Assembly: GCF_024808665.1 (NCBI RefSeq)
Contig: NZ_JANUBZ010000003.1
Coordinates: 186,001-250,000 of the forward strand
Direction: 5' to 3'
DNA: 64,000 bases
Origin: Mucilaginibacter empetricola
GTDB lineage: Bacteria; Bacteroidota; Bacteroidia; Sphingobacteriales; Sphingobacteriaceae
A program made the position numbers and the translations under genes. Position 1 is the stretch's first letter, and every line of letters starts with the position of its first letter. The notes below the pieces were generated by a model, which was not told the origin of the DNA, ran no database searches, and worked only from the letters and a program-made list of their open reading frames with translations. Positions 8,792 through 18,374 of this stretch are shown here, one piece after another.

Positions 8792-9322
8792 TTAAATTAT
8801 CCGTTTCCCTGCGTTTCGCATTCTGATCAATGAGAAATTAAGACTCGACCGTTTTACTTCGTCGGCCAGTTGATTAAGATCGGGAGTAAAACGAAGTTCG
8901 ACGTTCCCTTTTAAAATCTCCTCAACCGGATTGGAAATTATAGTTACGCTTATTGGCGCAACAGCCTGGTAAGAAATATAATAACCTGCACATTCATCAA
9001 GTAACACAAAACTATCAGGCGAAAACTCATAGCAATAAAGCGTGGTGTTAGCGATTTTATTGAACCACGCCGATTCAATAGCCATTACATAATCAGCAGC
9101 TGAATGTTTGAAAAAAGTATCCCGATCGACTTTTGTGGTTTGCGGCGATGCATAATAAGTAACCCTCGGACAATCACGCGGCAGCAGGTAATTATGCAAC
9201 AGTTTTTCTGAAACGGCGAAAACAACATTACCGGTTATAGCATCAAAATTTGAAGGCGATGGCCTGGGTTCAAATATTTTTATTCCCGGTTCCTCGCTTA
9301 TATGAAATAGCCGCTCACTCAT
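8792..9322 (-). CDS. DUF6886-like conserved protein
   Basis: A 176-residue soluble protein. The start LFHISEEPGIKIFEPR and the later LPRDCPRVTYY resemble the DUF6886 family, small proteins found in Firmicutes and Bacteroidota and often annotated only as hypothetical. There is no signal peptide or membrane segment. Its start codon overlaps the stop of the upstream GNAT gene by 4 bp (ATGA), so the two are probably translationally coupled. Conserved Arg/Asp/Cys residues in the PRDCPR motif could be functional, but the reaction is unknown. Confidence 0.7.
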   Translation of the reverse strand: MSERLFHISEEPGIKIFEPRPSPSNFDAITGNVVFAVSEKLLHNYLLPRDCPRVTYYASPQTTKVDRDTFFKHSAADYVMAIESAWFNKIANTTLYCYEFSPDSFVLLDECAGYYISYQAVAPISVTIISNPVEEILKGNVELRFTPDLNQLADEVKRSSLNFSLIRMRNAGKRII

Positions 9323-9756
9323 CTCAATCTCTTTACAAAACCAGCCGATTTTATTTCATAACCTATATGCTGATAAAAGGCATGTGCAACTTTCCTTTCG
9401 TCGCGCAGGCCGCTGGTTAATACAATCATATAGGCATCAATTTCGGCGGCCCATTTCTCGGCCTCTGTCATCAAAAGTTTCCCTACACCCATGTTTCTAC
9501 AGTCCTTTGCCGTAACCAATGCTAATACCCTGATGTATTTGGCATTATGTTCATAACCGTAATTTTCGGTCATGCCTATCATCCCGGCAAACTGGCCGTC
9601 AGGGGTTACCGCCAGCAATGTTTTAAACTCTTTTAGCAGTAATATATTTTTTAAACGTATTTCTATTTCTTCGGCAGGCGCCGGATACCCCAGTTCGTGG
9701 ATCAGCGGAACCATCGCTGTAATATCTTCTTCAATTGCAGGTCTTATCTGTATCAT
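9319..9756 (-). CDS. GNAT-family N-acetyltransferase
   Basis: A 145-residue GNAT acyltransferase if translation starts at the ATG at 9756 (MIQIRPAIEEDI). A TTG 21 bp upstream is possible but less likely because the family normally starts one or two residues before the first beta strand. The acetyl-CoA pyrophosphate loop is seen in RNMGVGKLLMTEAE (the usual R/Q-x-x-G-x-G/A pattern) and the C-terminal AHAFYQHIGYE is typical. The acceptor is unknown. It overlaps the DUF6886 gene by 4 bp. Confidence 0.85.
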   Translation of the reverse strand: MIQIRPAIEEDITAMVPLIHELGYPAPAEEIEIRLKNILLLKEFKTLLAVTPDGQFAGMIGMTENYGYEHNAKYIRVLALVTAKDCRNMGVGKLLMTEAEKWAAEIDAYMIVLTSGLRDERKVAHAFYQHIGYEIKSAGFVKRLR

Positions 9757-9775
9757 TTCTGGTGTTAAACTTAAC

Positions 9776-9798
9776 AAAAAATGGGGCCAAGCCCCATT
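9776..9798 (-). terminator. Intrinsic terminator of the phosphatase gene
   Basis: On the minus strand AATGGGGC-ttg-GCCCCATT is followed by a run of T (complement of the A run at 9774-9780). It lies between the phosphatase gene and the GNAT/DUF6886 pair, so the latter probably has its own promoter or depends on read-through. Confidence 0.7.
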
Positions 9799-9823
9799 AT
9801 AAATAACAAGAAATTTGCAACGA

Positions 9824-10651
9824 TTAGTTTTCTAAAAACTCAGCTTTAAGTTGAGCAATTTTTTGATCGTCTAAGCCTATCTGGTTTCTCAGGAAATTAT
9901 CTACCGATCCATACTGTTTAACAATAGCGGCAAAAGTAGCATCGAGGTATTCTTTTTTTGCCAGCATCATTTCGGTAGCTACATCTTTATCAATATGTAT
10001 CCCCGCCATACCTTTTATTGACTTTTTATTTTCGCCTTTGCGATAATAATTGGTGGCTGTATAGTCATCCACAATGGTGGTATAAGGCACACCTAAGCTA
10101 TAAAGAAGCAACGCTGCGCCGATACCTGTACGATCTTTTCCGGCAGTGCAATGAAATACCAGACTTTGATCGGCAGGTAAGGTTAATAACTTACCAAAAA
10201 AAGGTTTATAACGATCAGCAAGATAGGTGGTTTTGCCATAGAAGTCTACTATGAATAAAGAGTCGGCAGCTTGTTTTCCTTTAGCGTGAACCAAGCCCTG
10301 CATCATGGTGCCTAAACTATCGCTTCCTGCCGGGCAGAGCACATAATCCACGCCCGGGTTCAATTTATCAGGTGCCTGTGCCGATTCCTGGTGGCCGCGT
10401 AAATCAACATCGTAAGAGATGTTTAGTTTTTTTAACTTGTCTAAATCGGCCGGGGTTAATTTGCTTATGTCGGCGCTTCTGTACACTTTGCCCCATTTTA
10501 CGGTATGTCCGTCGCTGGTCTTATATCCCCCTAAATCGCGGAAGTTTGCGGCGCCTTGTAGTATTACGTGTCTTTGAGTACTATCGGCTATCTGCGCAAA
10601 TGTGTTGCCGGCAATCAGCGTTACCAATGCAAATAAAATATACTTCTTCAT
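9824..10651 (-). CDS. Secreted tyrosine-protein-phosphatase-like protein
   Basis: A 275-residue protein with a cleavable signal peptide of about 20 residues (MKKYILFALVTLIAGNTFAQ). The catalytic P-loop HCTAGKDRTG (C-x5-R) lies around residue 168. The N-terminal GAANFRDLGGY motif is typical of the tyrosine/serine phosphatase family PF13350. It probably acts in the periplasm on phosphotyrosine or small phosphoesters; similar proteins include Mycobacterium PtpB-like enzymes. It follows a SusC/SusD pair but a strong terminator sits between, so co-transcription is uncertain. Confidence 0.9.
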   Translation of the reverse strand: MKKYILFALVTLIAGNTFAQIADSTQRHVILQGAANFRDLGGYKTSDGHTVKWGKVYRSADISKLTPADLDKLKKLNISYDVDLRGHQESAQAPDKLNPGVDYVLCPAGSDSLGTMMQGLVHAKGKQAADSLFIVDFYGKTTYLADRYKPFFGKLLTLPADQSLVFHCTAGKDRTGIGAALLLYSLGVPYTTIVDDYTATNYYRKGENKKSIKGMAGIHIDKDVATEMMLAKKEYLDATFAAIVKQYGSVDNFLRNQIGLDDQKIAQLKAEFLEN

Positions 10652-10664
10652 ATTGCTTTAAATT

Positions 10665-10702
10665 GAAAAAAGCAGAAGACCCTGGCTAATGATCTCCTGC
10701 TT
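10665..10702 (-). terminator. Terminator of the SusC/SusD operon
   Basis: On the minus strand a 12 bp stem starting AAGCAG (two G-T pairs) with a loop of 9 nt is followed by six T. It ends only about 13 nt before the phosphatase start codon. Confidence 0.65.
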
Positions 10703-10725
10703 AATGTTAAAAAATTTATTTATCC

Positions 10726-12384
10726 TTATTTTGTAAGCCAGGTATCTTTACTAACGTCGTCTGTTGCACTACCAAACTGAGAAGTAAGTGCAGCGTTATA
10801 ATTAGCGGTATTACTTGTTGATTCAGCAGAAGGATACTGCCAGCGGCGCGGAATTAAACCGCTTTGAGTACCAATACTTCCCGCAACTCCCTGGCTCCAG
10901 GTTGGTATGCCATTAGGATAAGTGGTACTAACTGACCTTCTCCATTGGTAGAACGACTCCCATCCTGAGTTACAGAACATGGCAACGTAACGCTGTGTGA
11001 AAATTTGCGCCAGACCATTAGTGTTATCGCCGGCATAAGCCACGTTAGCCAAAAATTGAGGAAGATTTACCGTTGTAGTACCCCATGCAGCCCCCTGTGC
11101 AAGCTGGTGTGGGTTAAGCGTTGGATTGGTGGTTGCAATAGGATATCCAATTGTTAACACTTCGCCATTAGTTATTCCATATGTAGATAAGGAAGCGCTA
11201 ATTCCGTTATTATACCAGGTTGATGACGAACCTGTTGTCCATCCCCTGTTAATTCCTTCGGCCACGTTAAAACATAATTCAGCATAACCTATAAAAATAA
11301 AAGGCTCTGCATTCGCACCACTGTAAGCTGCTGGTAAAGAAAAGTAACGGTTAAAGTTAAGGTATGAATACTGTCCGGCTGCTGCATTAGAGTTTAAAAC
11401 AGCAATGGTTTGATTGTCATCGGCACCAACCCAGGCGGTAAAATCACTGAAGGTTTTACCACCGGCGATTTGCGAAGGGGATGGAGTTGCAACCACCGCT
11501 AAACGTGGATCCTGTGTTGAAGAAGTTGCGGTGATAAACGGTAAGCCCATGCTGCCAAAGTTATCATATGGCTGCAAGCCCTGGCTGTATGTAGCGTAAG
11601 TATTAAATGCCTGGTTATACTTGTATACCACATTATCAGCATTGCTGGTCATGATTGGGTAAGTAGTTGGGTTGCTTACGATGGTATTAAACTGCTGTAC
11701 GATATTAAGATCGGCATTGTCAACCGCACGCTTCTGCAAGCTTATTAACACACGCAGGCGGTAAGAATTGATTACTTTTTGCCATTGCAGATAAGTAAGG
11801 CCGAAGATATCGCCGGTATCAAAAGCGCCGTTCGGATTGGCTGCTGCTAATGGTGCTATAATAGTATTTGCATTATCCAGCAATGCCAGTGCGCTTTTGT
11901 AAACATCATGCTGTGTATCGTATTTTGGCTGCAAAATAGTAGGATCGCCCGCTTGTGAAAACGGTATATCTCCAACTCTCTGGGTAAGCCAAACACCTGC
12001 ATAAGCCTTAAAAAACTGTGCTATAGCATAGTATTTATTGGTGGTGTTACCCAATTGTTTGGTTGCCTGGGTTTGCAAGGCAATAGCGTACTTCAATATG
12101 TCATACGATGTTTCTGAATTGCTAAAGCCATAGCTGTTATTTCCCCAGTAATAAGCGTAATTTGATAAAACGAATTGCTCATTTTTTGATGACATGGAAA
12201 ACGGTTGCTCATCGCTTCTTATCAGTGTTGCTGTAAGATGGTTAAGAAGCAATGATGCCGGAATGGTACCGCTGGAAGTTGCCACGTTGGGGTTATCAAT
12301 AAGATCGCCTTTTTGGCAGCCACTGATAAACGCCATGCCTATTGTTAACAATAGTGCTAATGGGACGAATGATTTTATTTTCAT
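10726..12384 (-). CDS. SusD/RagB-family nutrient-binding outer-membrane lipoprotein
   Basis: A 552-residue surface lipoprotein. The signal peptide ends in ISGC (lipobox) followed by acidic and polar residues. It belongs to the SusD-like_2 branch (PF12771 type): helical TPR-like half with QRVGDIPFSQAGDP and LDNANTIIAPL, and the tail WQRRSVSTTYP-like region near WESFYQWRRS with PRRWQYPSAEST. It caps the SusC barrel and delivers ligand. Only 28 bp separate it from susC upstream. No glycosidase, sulfatase or peptidase is nearby, so the ligand cannot be inferred. Confidence 0.95.
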   Translation of the reverse strand: MKIKSFVPLALLLTIGMAFISGCQKGDLIDNPNVATSSGTIPASLLLNHLTATLIRSDEQPFSMSSKNEQFVLSNYAYYWGNNSYGFSNSETSYDILKYAIALQTQATKQLGNTTNKYYAIAQFFKAYAGVWLTQRVGDIPFSQAGDPTILQPKYDTQHDVYKSALALLDNANTIIAPLAAANPNGAFDTGDIFGLTYLQWQKVINSYRLRVLISLQKRAVDNADLNIVQQFNTIVSNPTTYPIMTSNADNVVYKYNQAFNTYATYSQGLQPYDNFGSMGLPFITATSSTQDPRLAVVATPSPSQIAGGKTFSDFTAWVGADDNQTIAVLNSNAAAGQYSYLNFNRYFSLPAAYSGANAEPFIFIGYAELCFNVAEGINRGWTTGSSSTWYNNGISASLSTYGITNGEVLTIGYPIATTNPTLNPHQLAQGAAWGTTTVNLPQFLANVAYAGDNTNGLAQIFTQRYVAMFCNSGWESFYQWRRSVSTTYPNGIPTWSQGVAGSIGTQSGLIPRRWQYPSAESTSNTANYNAALTSQFGSATDDVSKDTWLTK

Positions 12385-12412
12385 AATTTCTTTTTAATCA
12401 ATTAAACAATGT

Positions 12413-15400
12413 TTAGAAAGTTAAATGGAGGTTAAAGCCATAGCGACGGGCTGTTGGGCTTGTAAGATTTGTACTTCCATCGTTACCCACTAAATTTCTT
12501 GAAGATGCATCGTAGCCTGAAGCGTATTGGTCAAGGTCGATGTCTTTACGCGCGGCAAAGTATAACAAGTTTCTGCCTACCACTGAGAAGGTTACTTTTT
12601 TGATGAACGTGCCTCTCAGCATTTTATCTGGCAATGAATAACCAAGCGATGCTTCACGTAGTTTAGCATATGAACGGCTGATCATATAATACTCATCAAA
12701 GTTGCTGCCCAAACCGCTTGATATATAAGCCTGTGTAGTAACTTTCTGTGTGTTTGGGGCAAAGGTTAACTGACCTAAGTTGGTAATAACGCCACCCGGT
12801 CCAAAAACTGGCGTTCCGCCGGTAATTACTACACCGGGGCCAACAAATGCAGGAGTAGCTGCTTTTGTACCTTCATCTGTGCTGTTCCATTCAGCTAAAC
12901 GTGCAACGCCGTAAGCGCCTTCTGCTGATTCCACTGCGGTACCACCGTTCATAGCGTGGTAGTAGGTGTAATCGTAAATTTTGCCGCCTATACGACCATC
13001 AAACTGAAAGCTTAATGTGAAACCTTTGTAGCTGAATCTGTTGGTAATACCAAATGAAAAATCAGGGTCAGCATGGCCTAAAAGGCCATAGTTAGCATTG
13101 TTTTGTGCGCTTGGAGCCTGTAAAGGAGCACCACCGCTATTAATGATGTCGCCTTGCCCATCTCTTACAAACTTGGTTCCGTAAATGTCATCCAGTCTTT
13201 CGCCTACTACGTAATAGTGTCCATTCTGGTAAATGCCACTTGCACCATTTCCAACTGACTGAAGTGTTTCTGTGTAAGTAGAGTAATTTGCATTAATATC
13301 CCAGTTCAAACCATCTTTACTTCTTAATGGCGAGCCCATCACTTCTATTTCAAAACCGTTTTTCTTGGTTGTTAAACCATTTAAAACTTGTAGCGTGTTA
13401 GCGGTTGACGGTGCAACGGGTAATAGAATAATATTAGGACCGTTGGTAGTTGTAAAATAAGTAGCATTTAAGCCCAATCTGTTGCCTAAAAACTTAGCAT
13501 CAAAACCAGCCTCGTACGATGTTACATCGTATGGCTTAATTTTAGGATCTGAAATAGAGTTTGAAAGCTGAACAGATGGCGTACCATTATAGTAAGTAGT
13601 AGCAGAAGAAGAGCTTTGGTTAGTGTAAGTTGGCCCGTTATATGGTGTATAGTATTCTGAACCGTAACCCAATAAGCCACTTACCGGCATCGAGTTCCAC
13701 CCGTTGCCCGAAGCTGTTGATTGTAAAGCGTTATAAGCGGTACCAATTGTTGGAGCAGTTAAAGCACCCTTAACATCGGCAAAAGAACCACGTACTTTTA
13801 AGAATGATATAAATTCAGGCAATTTCACATAATCATTTACTACTGAACTAACAGAAACAGAAGGGTAGAAGAATGTATTTGCACCCGATGGCAAAGTTGA
13901 AATATTATCAACACGGCCGGTAGTATTAATATTGATATAATTTTTGTAGCCTAAATCCACTGAGTAATAGGCGCTATTTACCTGCATTTTTGAATTAAAG
14001 TTGTAATCTAATTCAGTTGAGGTATTGGTAAGGTTATATACGTTTGGAAGCGATAATCCTTTTGTAGTTTCCCAGTCAGACAAATATCTGAAAGAGCGCT
14101 CGTTGGCACCTGCTAAACCAGAAATGTTAAAATTACCAAACTTGTGATTATAGTTAAGGTTGATGTCGGTGTTGTTTTCCAATAAGTTACGATCATCTTG
14201 CCTGTAATCGCCATACCAACCAAACGAATACCATGGTAAATACTGATTTAAGTTAGCCGATGATGGTACTTCTTCCGTATTCTGGTCATTGTAAGTATTT
14301 AATGCAGTACGCAATTTTACGCTTAAATCCTGGTCAATTTTGTAGGTAAGTGCTAATGATCCATTTATAGCCTGGTTGTTACGGCCACGTAACCATTTTT
14401 GGGCCTGAAACCAAGGGTTATTTTCGCGGCCATATTCCTGTGCGTATTGTACCAGGTTAGGGATACCTTGCGGGCCTTGATAAATATTTTTTAACTCATT
14501 AATAGGGTAATCAGATGAGCCATATACGAAAAATTCATAAATGTAACTGTTGGGGCCGTAGGTAGCATCAGGAACATTAGGAGAATATTGCTCATTCAGG
14601 TTTAAGGTAGCATCAACACGTAGTTTTGGGGTGATGTCATAACCTGAATTCATTTTAAAGTTATCAATATTCAATTCGGTATTAGGGAAATCACCTTTTT
14701 GATAGGTATGGCCATAAGATACACGGATATCATAATTTGATCCGCTGGCTGCTAATGAAAGTGAATTGGTATTCACTAAACCTGTTTGAACAAAATCATT
14801 AAAGTTGTTGATACCTCTCGCTAACCATGGGGTAGGGGTTCTAACACCTGTAACTGTGTTATAAGGACTATCGAATTGTGTGGTTTCAAATACGCCATCA
14901 TAACGTGGTCCCCATTCTGGTAAACGCTGGCTGTTATCATATAACTGATTACCATAAGCATAGGTGAAGTTGGTACCACGACCGTATTGATACTGATCTT
15001 TCGGAAGAGCAAGGAAACCTTTTTCAAATTCGGTAGTAGTGTTGTAGTCAACCTGCCATCCTTTTTTATCATTAGTTCCTTTTTTGGTTGTAATAATAAT
15101 GGCACCGTTTATACCGCGTGAGCCGTAAAGTGCTGCAGCGTTAGGGCCTTTTAACACGGTATAAGTGTCAATGTCATCGGGATTGAAATCGTAAGTGTTT
15201 GATTCAACTGGTTCACCATCAATAACATATAAAATGTCTTCGCTGCCACGTAAAACTACTGTGGGCGCTCCAAACATTTCATTGCTGGCGCCGATTGATA
15301 AACCGGCAACTTTACCTGCCAATGAATTTAACGGGTTAGGATCGCGTCCAACAGTTAAATCATCGCCATTAATTTGAGTTTGCGAATAACCTAATTTCTG

Positions 15401-15760
15401 AAATTCTTTTTTAACACCTAGTGCTGTAACAATTACTTCAGTAAGCTCCTTGGTATCGGCCTGCATGGTAATTGAAAGATAAGTTTCATTAACAACCAAT
15501 TCTTGTGGCAAGAATCCGATTGATCTGAAAACCAATGTTTGTCCTTTGTCAACCGACATTGTAAAACGACCTTCGATACCGGTAACGGTGCCTTTGGTTG
15601 TTCCTTTAATAGTAACAGTTACACCTGGCAGGGGCTGATTGTTATTGTCTAAAACAATACCTCGTACTGGCAGGTTTTGGGCAAGCATTTTGCCGCATGC
15701 CGTTAACACTATGAGTAGTGTTAAAAGCAACCGTGAAAATTTTAGTAAATTTTGTTTCAT
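12413..15760 (-). CDS. SusC/RagA-family TonB-linked outer-membrane transporter
   Basis: A 1115-residue TonB-dependent transporter. A signal peptide (to about residue 28) is followed by a carboxypeptidase-regulatory-like domain (LPVRGIVLDNNNQPLPGVTV, residues about 30-110), the SusC signature ITMQADTKELTEVIVTALG, a plug domain with VLKGPNAAALYGSRGINGAIIITTKKG-like core (residues 210-240), and a 22-strand barrel that ends in HLTF with a terminal aromatic residue. It pairs with the SusD gene. There is no anti-sigma/FecR or hybrid two-component gene nearby, so this is an orphan pair regulated from elsewhere or constitutively. Confidence 0.97.
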   Translation of the reverse strand: MKQNLLKFSRLLLTLLIVLTACGKMLAQNLPVRGIVLDNNNQPLPGVTVTIKGTTKGTVTGIEGRFTMSVDKGQTLVFRSIGFLPQELVVNETYLSITMQADTKELTEVIVTALGVKKEFQKLGYSQTQINGDDLTVGRDPNPLNSLAGKVAGLSIGASNEMFGAPTVVLRGSEDILYVIDGEPVESNTYDFNPDDIDTYTVLKGPNAAALYGSRGINGAIIITTKKGTNDKKGWQVDYNTTTEFEKGFLALPKDQYQYGRGTNFTYAYGNQLYDNSQRLPEWGPRYDGVFETTQFDSPYNTVTGVRTPTPWLARGINNFNDFVQTGLVNTNSLSLAASGSNYDIRVSYGHTYQKGDFPNTELNIDNFKMNSGYDITPKLRVDATLNLNEQYSPNVPDATYGPNSYIYEFFVYGSSDYPINELKNIYQGPQGIPNLVQYAQEYGRENNPWFQAQKWLRGRNNQAINGSLALTYKIDQDLSVKLRTALNTYNDQNTEEVPSSANLNQYLPWYSFGWYGDYRQDDRNLLENNTDINLNYNHKFGNFNISGLAGANERSFRYLSDWETTKGLSLPNVYNLTNTSTELDYNFNSKMQVNSAYYSVDLGYKNYININTTGRVDNISTLPSGANTFFYPSVSVSSVVNDYVKLPEFISFLKVRGSFADVKGALTAPTIGTAYNALQSTASGNGWNSMPVSGLLGYGSEYYTPYNGPTYTNQSSSSATTYYNGTPSVQLSNSISDPKIKPYDVTSYEAGFDAKFLGNRLGLNATYFTTTNGPNIILLPVAPSTANTLQVLNGLTTKKNGFEIEVMGSPLRSKDGLNWDINANYSTYTETLQSVGNGASGIYQNGHYYVVGERLDDIYGTKFVRDGQGDIINSGGAPLQAPSAQNNANYGLLGHADPDFSFGITNRFSYKGFTLSFQFDGRIGGKIYDYTYYHAMNGGTAVESAEGAYGVARLAEWNSTDEGTKAATPAFVGPGVVITGGTPVFGPGGVITNLGQLTFAPNTQKVTTQAYISSGLGSNFDEYYMISRSYAKLREASLGYSLPDKMLRGTFIKKVTFSVVGRNLLYFAARKDIDLDQYASGYDASSRNLVGNDGSTNLTSPTARRYGFNLHLTF

Positions 15761-16016
15761 AAACGATTTTGATTTATCGCTATAAAACTATTTTACCACT
15801 ATTACGTTATCGTTTTTGATTTAACAACAAAAAGTTAACAAATACTAAACAAATCAATAAAAAGACGCCTATTGTTAAGCGAAAATTTGTGCAATGTCAC
15901 GAAAATGTTACTACGAAAAATTATTGCGTAATAACTTATTCCCCACATTAATAAATTGTTGTGCGATTGAAAAAAAATGATCAGTTAAAAATATTGCGAC
16001 GAGGTTTTGAGATGCT

Positions 16017-16403
16017 TTAAATACCTGCGTATTTAACCTTTCTTTGAAAAGGATGTTTCTTAACCTTTGCATACCTCACCAGCATAGAAAGGTTATAACT
16101 TACGTTTTTATGCATTTTATCTATATCCAATTCGGGTTCCAGTTGGTGGAGCGCAGCCACAATTTCATCCACTAGTAATGGTTTACCTTCTTTTGCTAAA
16201 ATAAAACGCACTTTATTGCCATAGGTTAGTGATTTATCGTATTGAGTGGGAATATCGTTCCCTATATTTTCCGCCCGTTCGGGGTTGTTGAAACCTATAT
16301 TATCTTCAATAAATGCTTTTAGTGCTGCCCGCACCTTGTTTAGTTCGTTTAAAAGATGTAATTCTTTGTCTTTTAAGTGCTGTATAATTGTTTCGTCCGA
16401 CAT
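16017..16403 (-). CDS. Small protein with N-terminal coiled coil and winged-helix-like C-terminus
   Basis: 128 residues from the ATG at 16403 (MSDETIIQHLKDKE); an upstream in-frame ATG at 16448 would add 15 residues that do not look conserved. Residues 1-35 form a heptad-rich helix (LKDKELHLLNELNKVRAALKAF). Residues 60-128 (GNKVRFILAKEGKPLLVDEIVAAL, then SYNLSMLVRYAKVKK) look like a winged-helix or HARE-type HTH domain as found in DNA-associated proteins. DNA binding is inferred. It stands 256 bp upstream of susC on the same strand. Confidence 0.7.
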   Translation of the reverse strand: MSDETIIQHLKDKELHLLNELNKVRAALKAFIEDNIGFNNPERAENIGNDIPTQYDKSLTYGNKVRFILAKEGKPLLVDEIVAALHQLEPELDIDKMHKNVSYNLSMLVRYAKVKKHPFQRKVKYAGI

Positions 16404-16480
16404 TGTAAACTGTTCAAAATAAAAAATGGTAACACAGCTTTGCTGCATTTTAATTTAATTACCTAAAGAGCAGTAGCTTA

Positions 16481-16861
16481 TCAGATTCGCCAGACGTGCA
16501 GATAGCGGAGTGTGTATTTGGTGTGAAAACAGAAAGGTGTATCGCCTAAAGAGGTCTTATAAATGGCAGGGGCAGTAATAAAAAGTAAGAAGCAACCTAT
16601 GGCAGCAAGGACGCCGGTAACAGCAGATAAACGATTAACGACAACTCTCGGTCGTGAGAAGAATTTTAATGATGAGTTTGCTTTTGTCCAGGGGGCTATA
16701 ACCGGTTTTTGTTGAATAGAAGTGGTGTTACCGAAGAGCAATATGGCGTTGTTGTTTCTTTGACAAAGCACAACATAGAAACAAGCAAAAAATAGATAAA
16801 TAGTGCAAAGCAGTATTACAAGATTTTGTTTTTTCCTCTTCGTCTCATCAAAAACTAACAT
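16481..16861 (-). CDS. Small putative membrane protein, unknown
   Basis: 126 residues with two hydrophobic segments (about residues 13-34, LVILLCTIYLFFACFYVVLC, and 79-98, LSAVTGVLAAIGCFLLFIT), separated by a basic loop. I recognise no family. It starts with ATG, ends just before the preceding small gene on the same strand, and no competing ORF covers this interval. The unusual C-terminus (RYLHVWRI) leaves doubt that this is a real coding region. Confidence 0.4.
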   Translation of the reverse strand: MLVFDETKRKKQNLVILLCTIYLFFACFYVVLCQRNNNAILLFGNTTSIQQKPVIAPWTKANSSLKFFSRPRVVVNRLSAVTGVLAAIGCFLLFITAPAIYKTSLGDTPFCFHTKYTLRYLHVWRI

Positions 16862-16998
16862 ATTGCTAACATACAGGTAACATGAAAATTAATTGTTTAT
16901 TTAATGTTATTAATTTGTTAATTAATATAGTTTGAATTCAATGAATTCTGAAGTGTTAAAGGTTTATAACGCATAGTGAAGAAAAATATTTCAAAAAC

Positions 16999-17032
16999 AA
17001 AAAAGACCTTTACTTTGGTAAAAGTCTTTTTT
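16999..17032 (-). terminator. Intrinsic terminator of ychF
   Basis: AAAAAAGACCTTTAC-tttg-GTAAAAGTCTTTTTT forms a near-perfect 15 bp stem with T-runs on both strands. It lies 22 bp beyond the ychF stop. Confidence 0.85.
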
Positions 17033-17053
17033 AAGAATAAGCTTTTTATCTAC

Positions 17054-18157
17054 TTAAACATTAAACCTGAAGTGCATAATGTCACCATCCTGAACAATGT
17101 ATGTTTTTCCTTCAACGCTCATTTTTCCGTTCTCTTTAATAACTGTTTCCGATCCGTTGAATTTAACGAAGTCTTCATATTTAATCACCTCAGCACGGAT
17201 AAATCCTTTTTCAAAATCTGTATGAATAACTCCCGCTGCTTGTGGCGCCGTAAAACCCTGGGTAATGGTCCAGGCACGCACTTCCTGCACGCCGGCTGTG
17301 AAGTAAGTAGCCAGGTTGAGAAGTTTATAAGCGGCTTTAATAAGCTTATTCACGCCCGATTCAGTTAACCCCAGGTCATCTAAAAATAGCTGACGTTCGT
17401 CGTATGATTCGAGTTGGGCAATTTCTGATTCTATTTGGGCCGATATAATCAATACTTCAGCATTTTCTTCCTTTACGGCAGCTTTTACCTTTTCAACGTA
17501 AGCGTTGCCCGTGTTAACAGAGCCTTCATCAACATTACAAACGTACAATACAGGTTTGGCAGTTAACAACCATATATCAGCAATATATTCTTTATCTTCT
17601 TCGGCAACCGGCGCAGTACGGGCCGATTTACCTGCAAGTAAATGGTTTTTGTAAACAGTTAGTACATCAAAGGTTTTTTTAGCCTCTTTGTCGCCCCCTG
17701 TTTTGGCCATTTTTTCAACTTTTTGTATTTTCTTTTCTATTGAGTCAAGGTCTTTCAGTTGTAGCTCTGTATCAATAATCTCCTTGTCACGAATTGGATC
17801 AACAGAGCCATCAACGTGGATCACATTATCATTATCAAAGCAGCGTAAAACGTGAATAATGGCATTTGTAGACCGTATGTTTGCCAAAAACTGGTTACCC
17901 AATCCTTCACCTTTGCTGGCACCTTTTACAAGGCCCGCTATATCAACAATTTCAATAACGTTTGGTACAATGCTTTTAGGATTTACTATTTCTGTAAGCT
18001 TGGTTAAACGCTCATCGGGCACGGTAATTACGCCCACATTTGGCTCAATTGTGCAAAAAGGAAAGTTAGCCGCCTGTGCTTTGGCATTTGATAAGCAATT
18101 AAAAAGTGTTGATTTCCCCACGTTCGGCAAACCCACAATACCACATTGTAAACCCAT
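17054..18157 (-). CDS. ychF: Redox-regulated ATPase YchF (Obg-family P-loop protein)
   Basis: A 367-residue OBG-family NTPase. P-loop GLPNVGKST (residues 8-16), switch/G3 DIAGLV near residue 70, and a G4 of NVDE in place of NKxD, which is why this family prefers ATP. A coiled-coil insertion is present around residues 120-170. The C-terminal TGS domain is visible (VRAWTITQGFTAPQAAGVIHTDFEKGF). YchF binds ribosomes and is linked to oxidative-stress response. Length is normal. Monocistronic. Confidence 0.97.
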   Translation of the reverse strand: MGLQCGIVGLPNVGKSTLFNCLSNAKAQAANFPFCTIEPNVGVITVPDERLTKLTEIVNPKSIVPNVIEIVDIAGLVKGASKGEGLGNQFLANIRSTNAIIHVLRCFDNDNVIHVDGSVDPIRDKEIIDTELQLKDLDSIEKKIQKVEKMAKTGGDKEAKKTFDVLTVYKNHLLAGKSARTAPVAEEDKEYIADIWLLTAKPVLYVCNVDEGSVNTGNAYVEKVKAAVKEENAEVLIISAQIESEIAQLESYDERQLFLDDLGLTESGVNKLIKAAYKLLNLATYFTAGVQEVRAWTITQGFTAPQAAGVIHTDFEKGFIRAEVIKYEDFVKFNGSETVIKENGKMSVEGKTYIVQDGDIMHFRFNV

Positions 18158-18374
18158 TTTTTATTTCTGATTAAGTTAATTGAGTTAATGATTGATTAAG
18201 TTAAAACAGATGATAAGCAAAAACGTTATCAACCTGTTTAACCCTATAAACCACCCTCTTAAAAAGCGCAAAGATAACAGAAAAATATTGCCTTATTATT
18301 TGAAAAAAATAAACGATTTTTGGCGTCATCAAATCAAGCCGGCAAATTATCAACATGTAAAAAAAGACATTTTT

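Noticed and set aside
18192..18374. N-terminal extension of MgtE
   Set aside because: AT-rich, basic, overlaps a 9-mer repeat tract, and the family starts at the downstream ATG.
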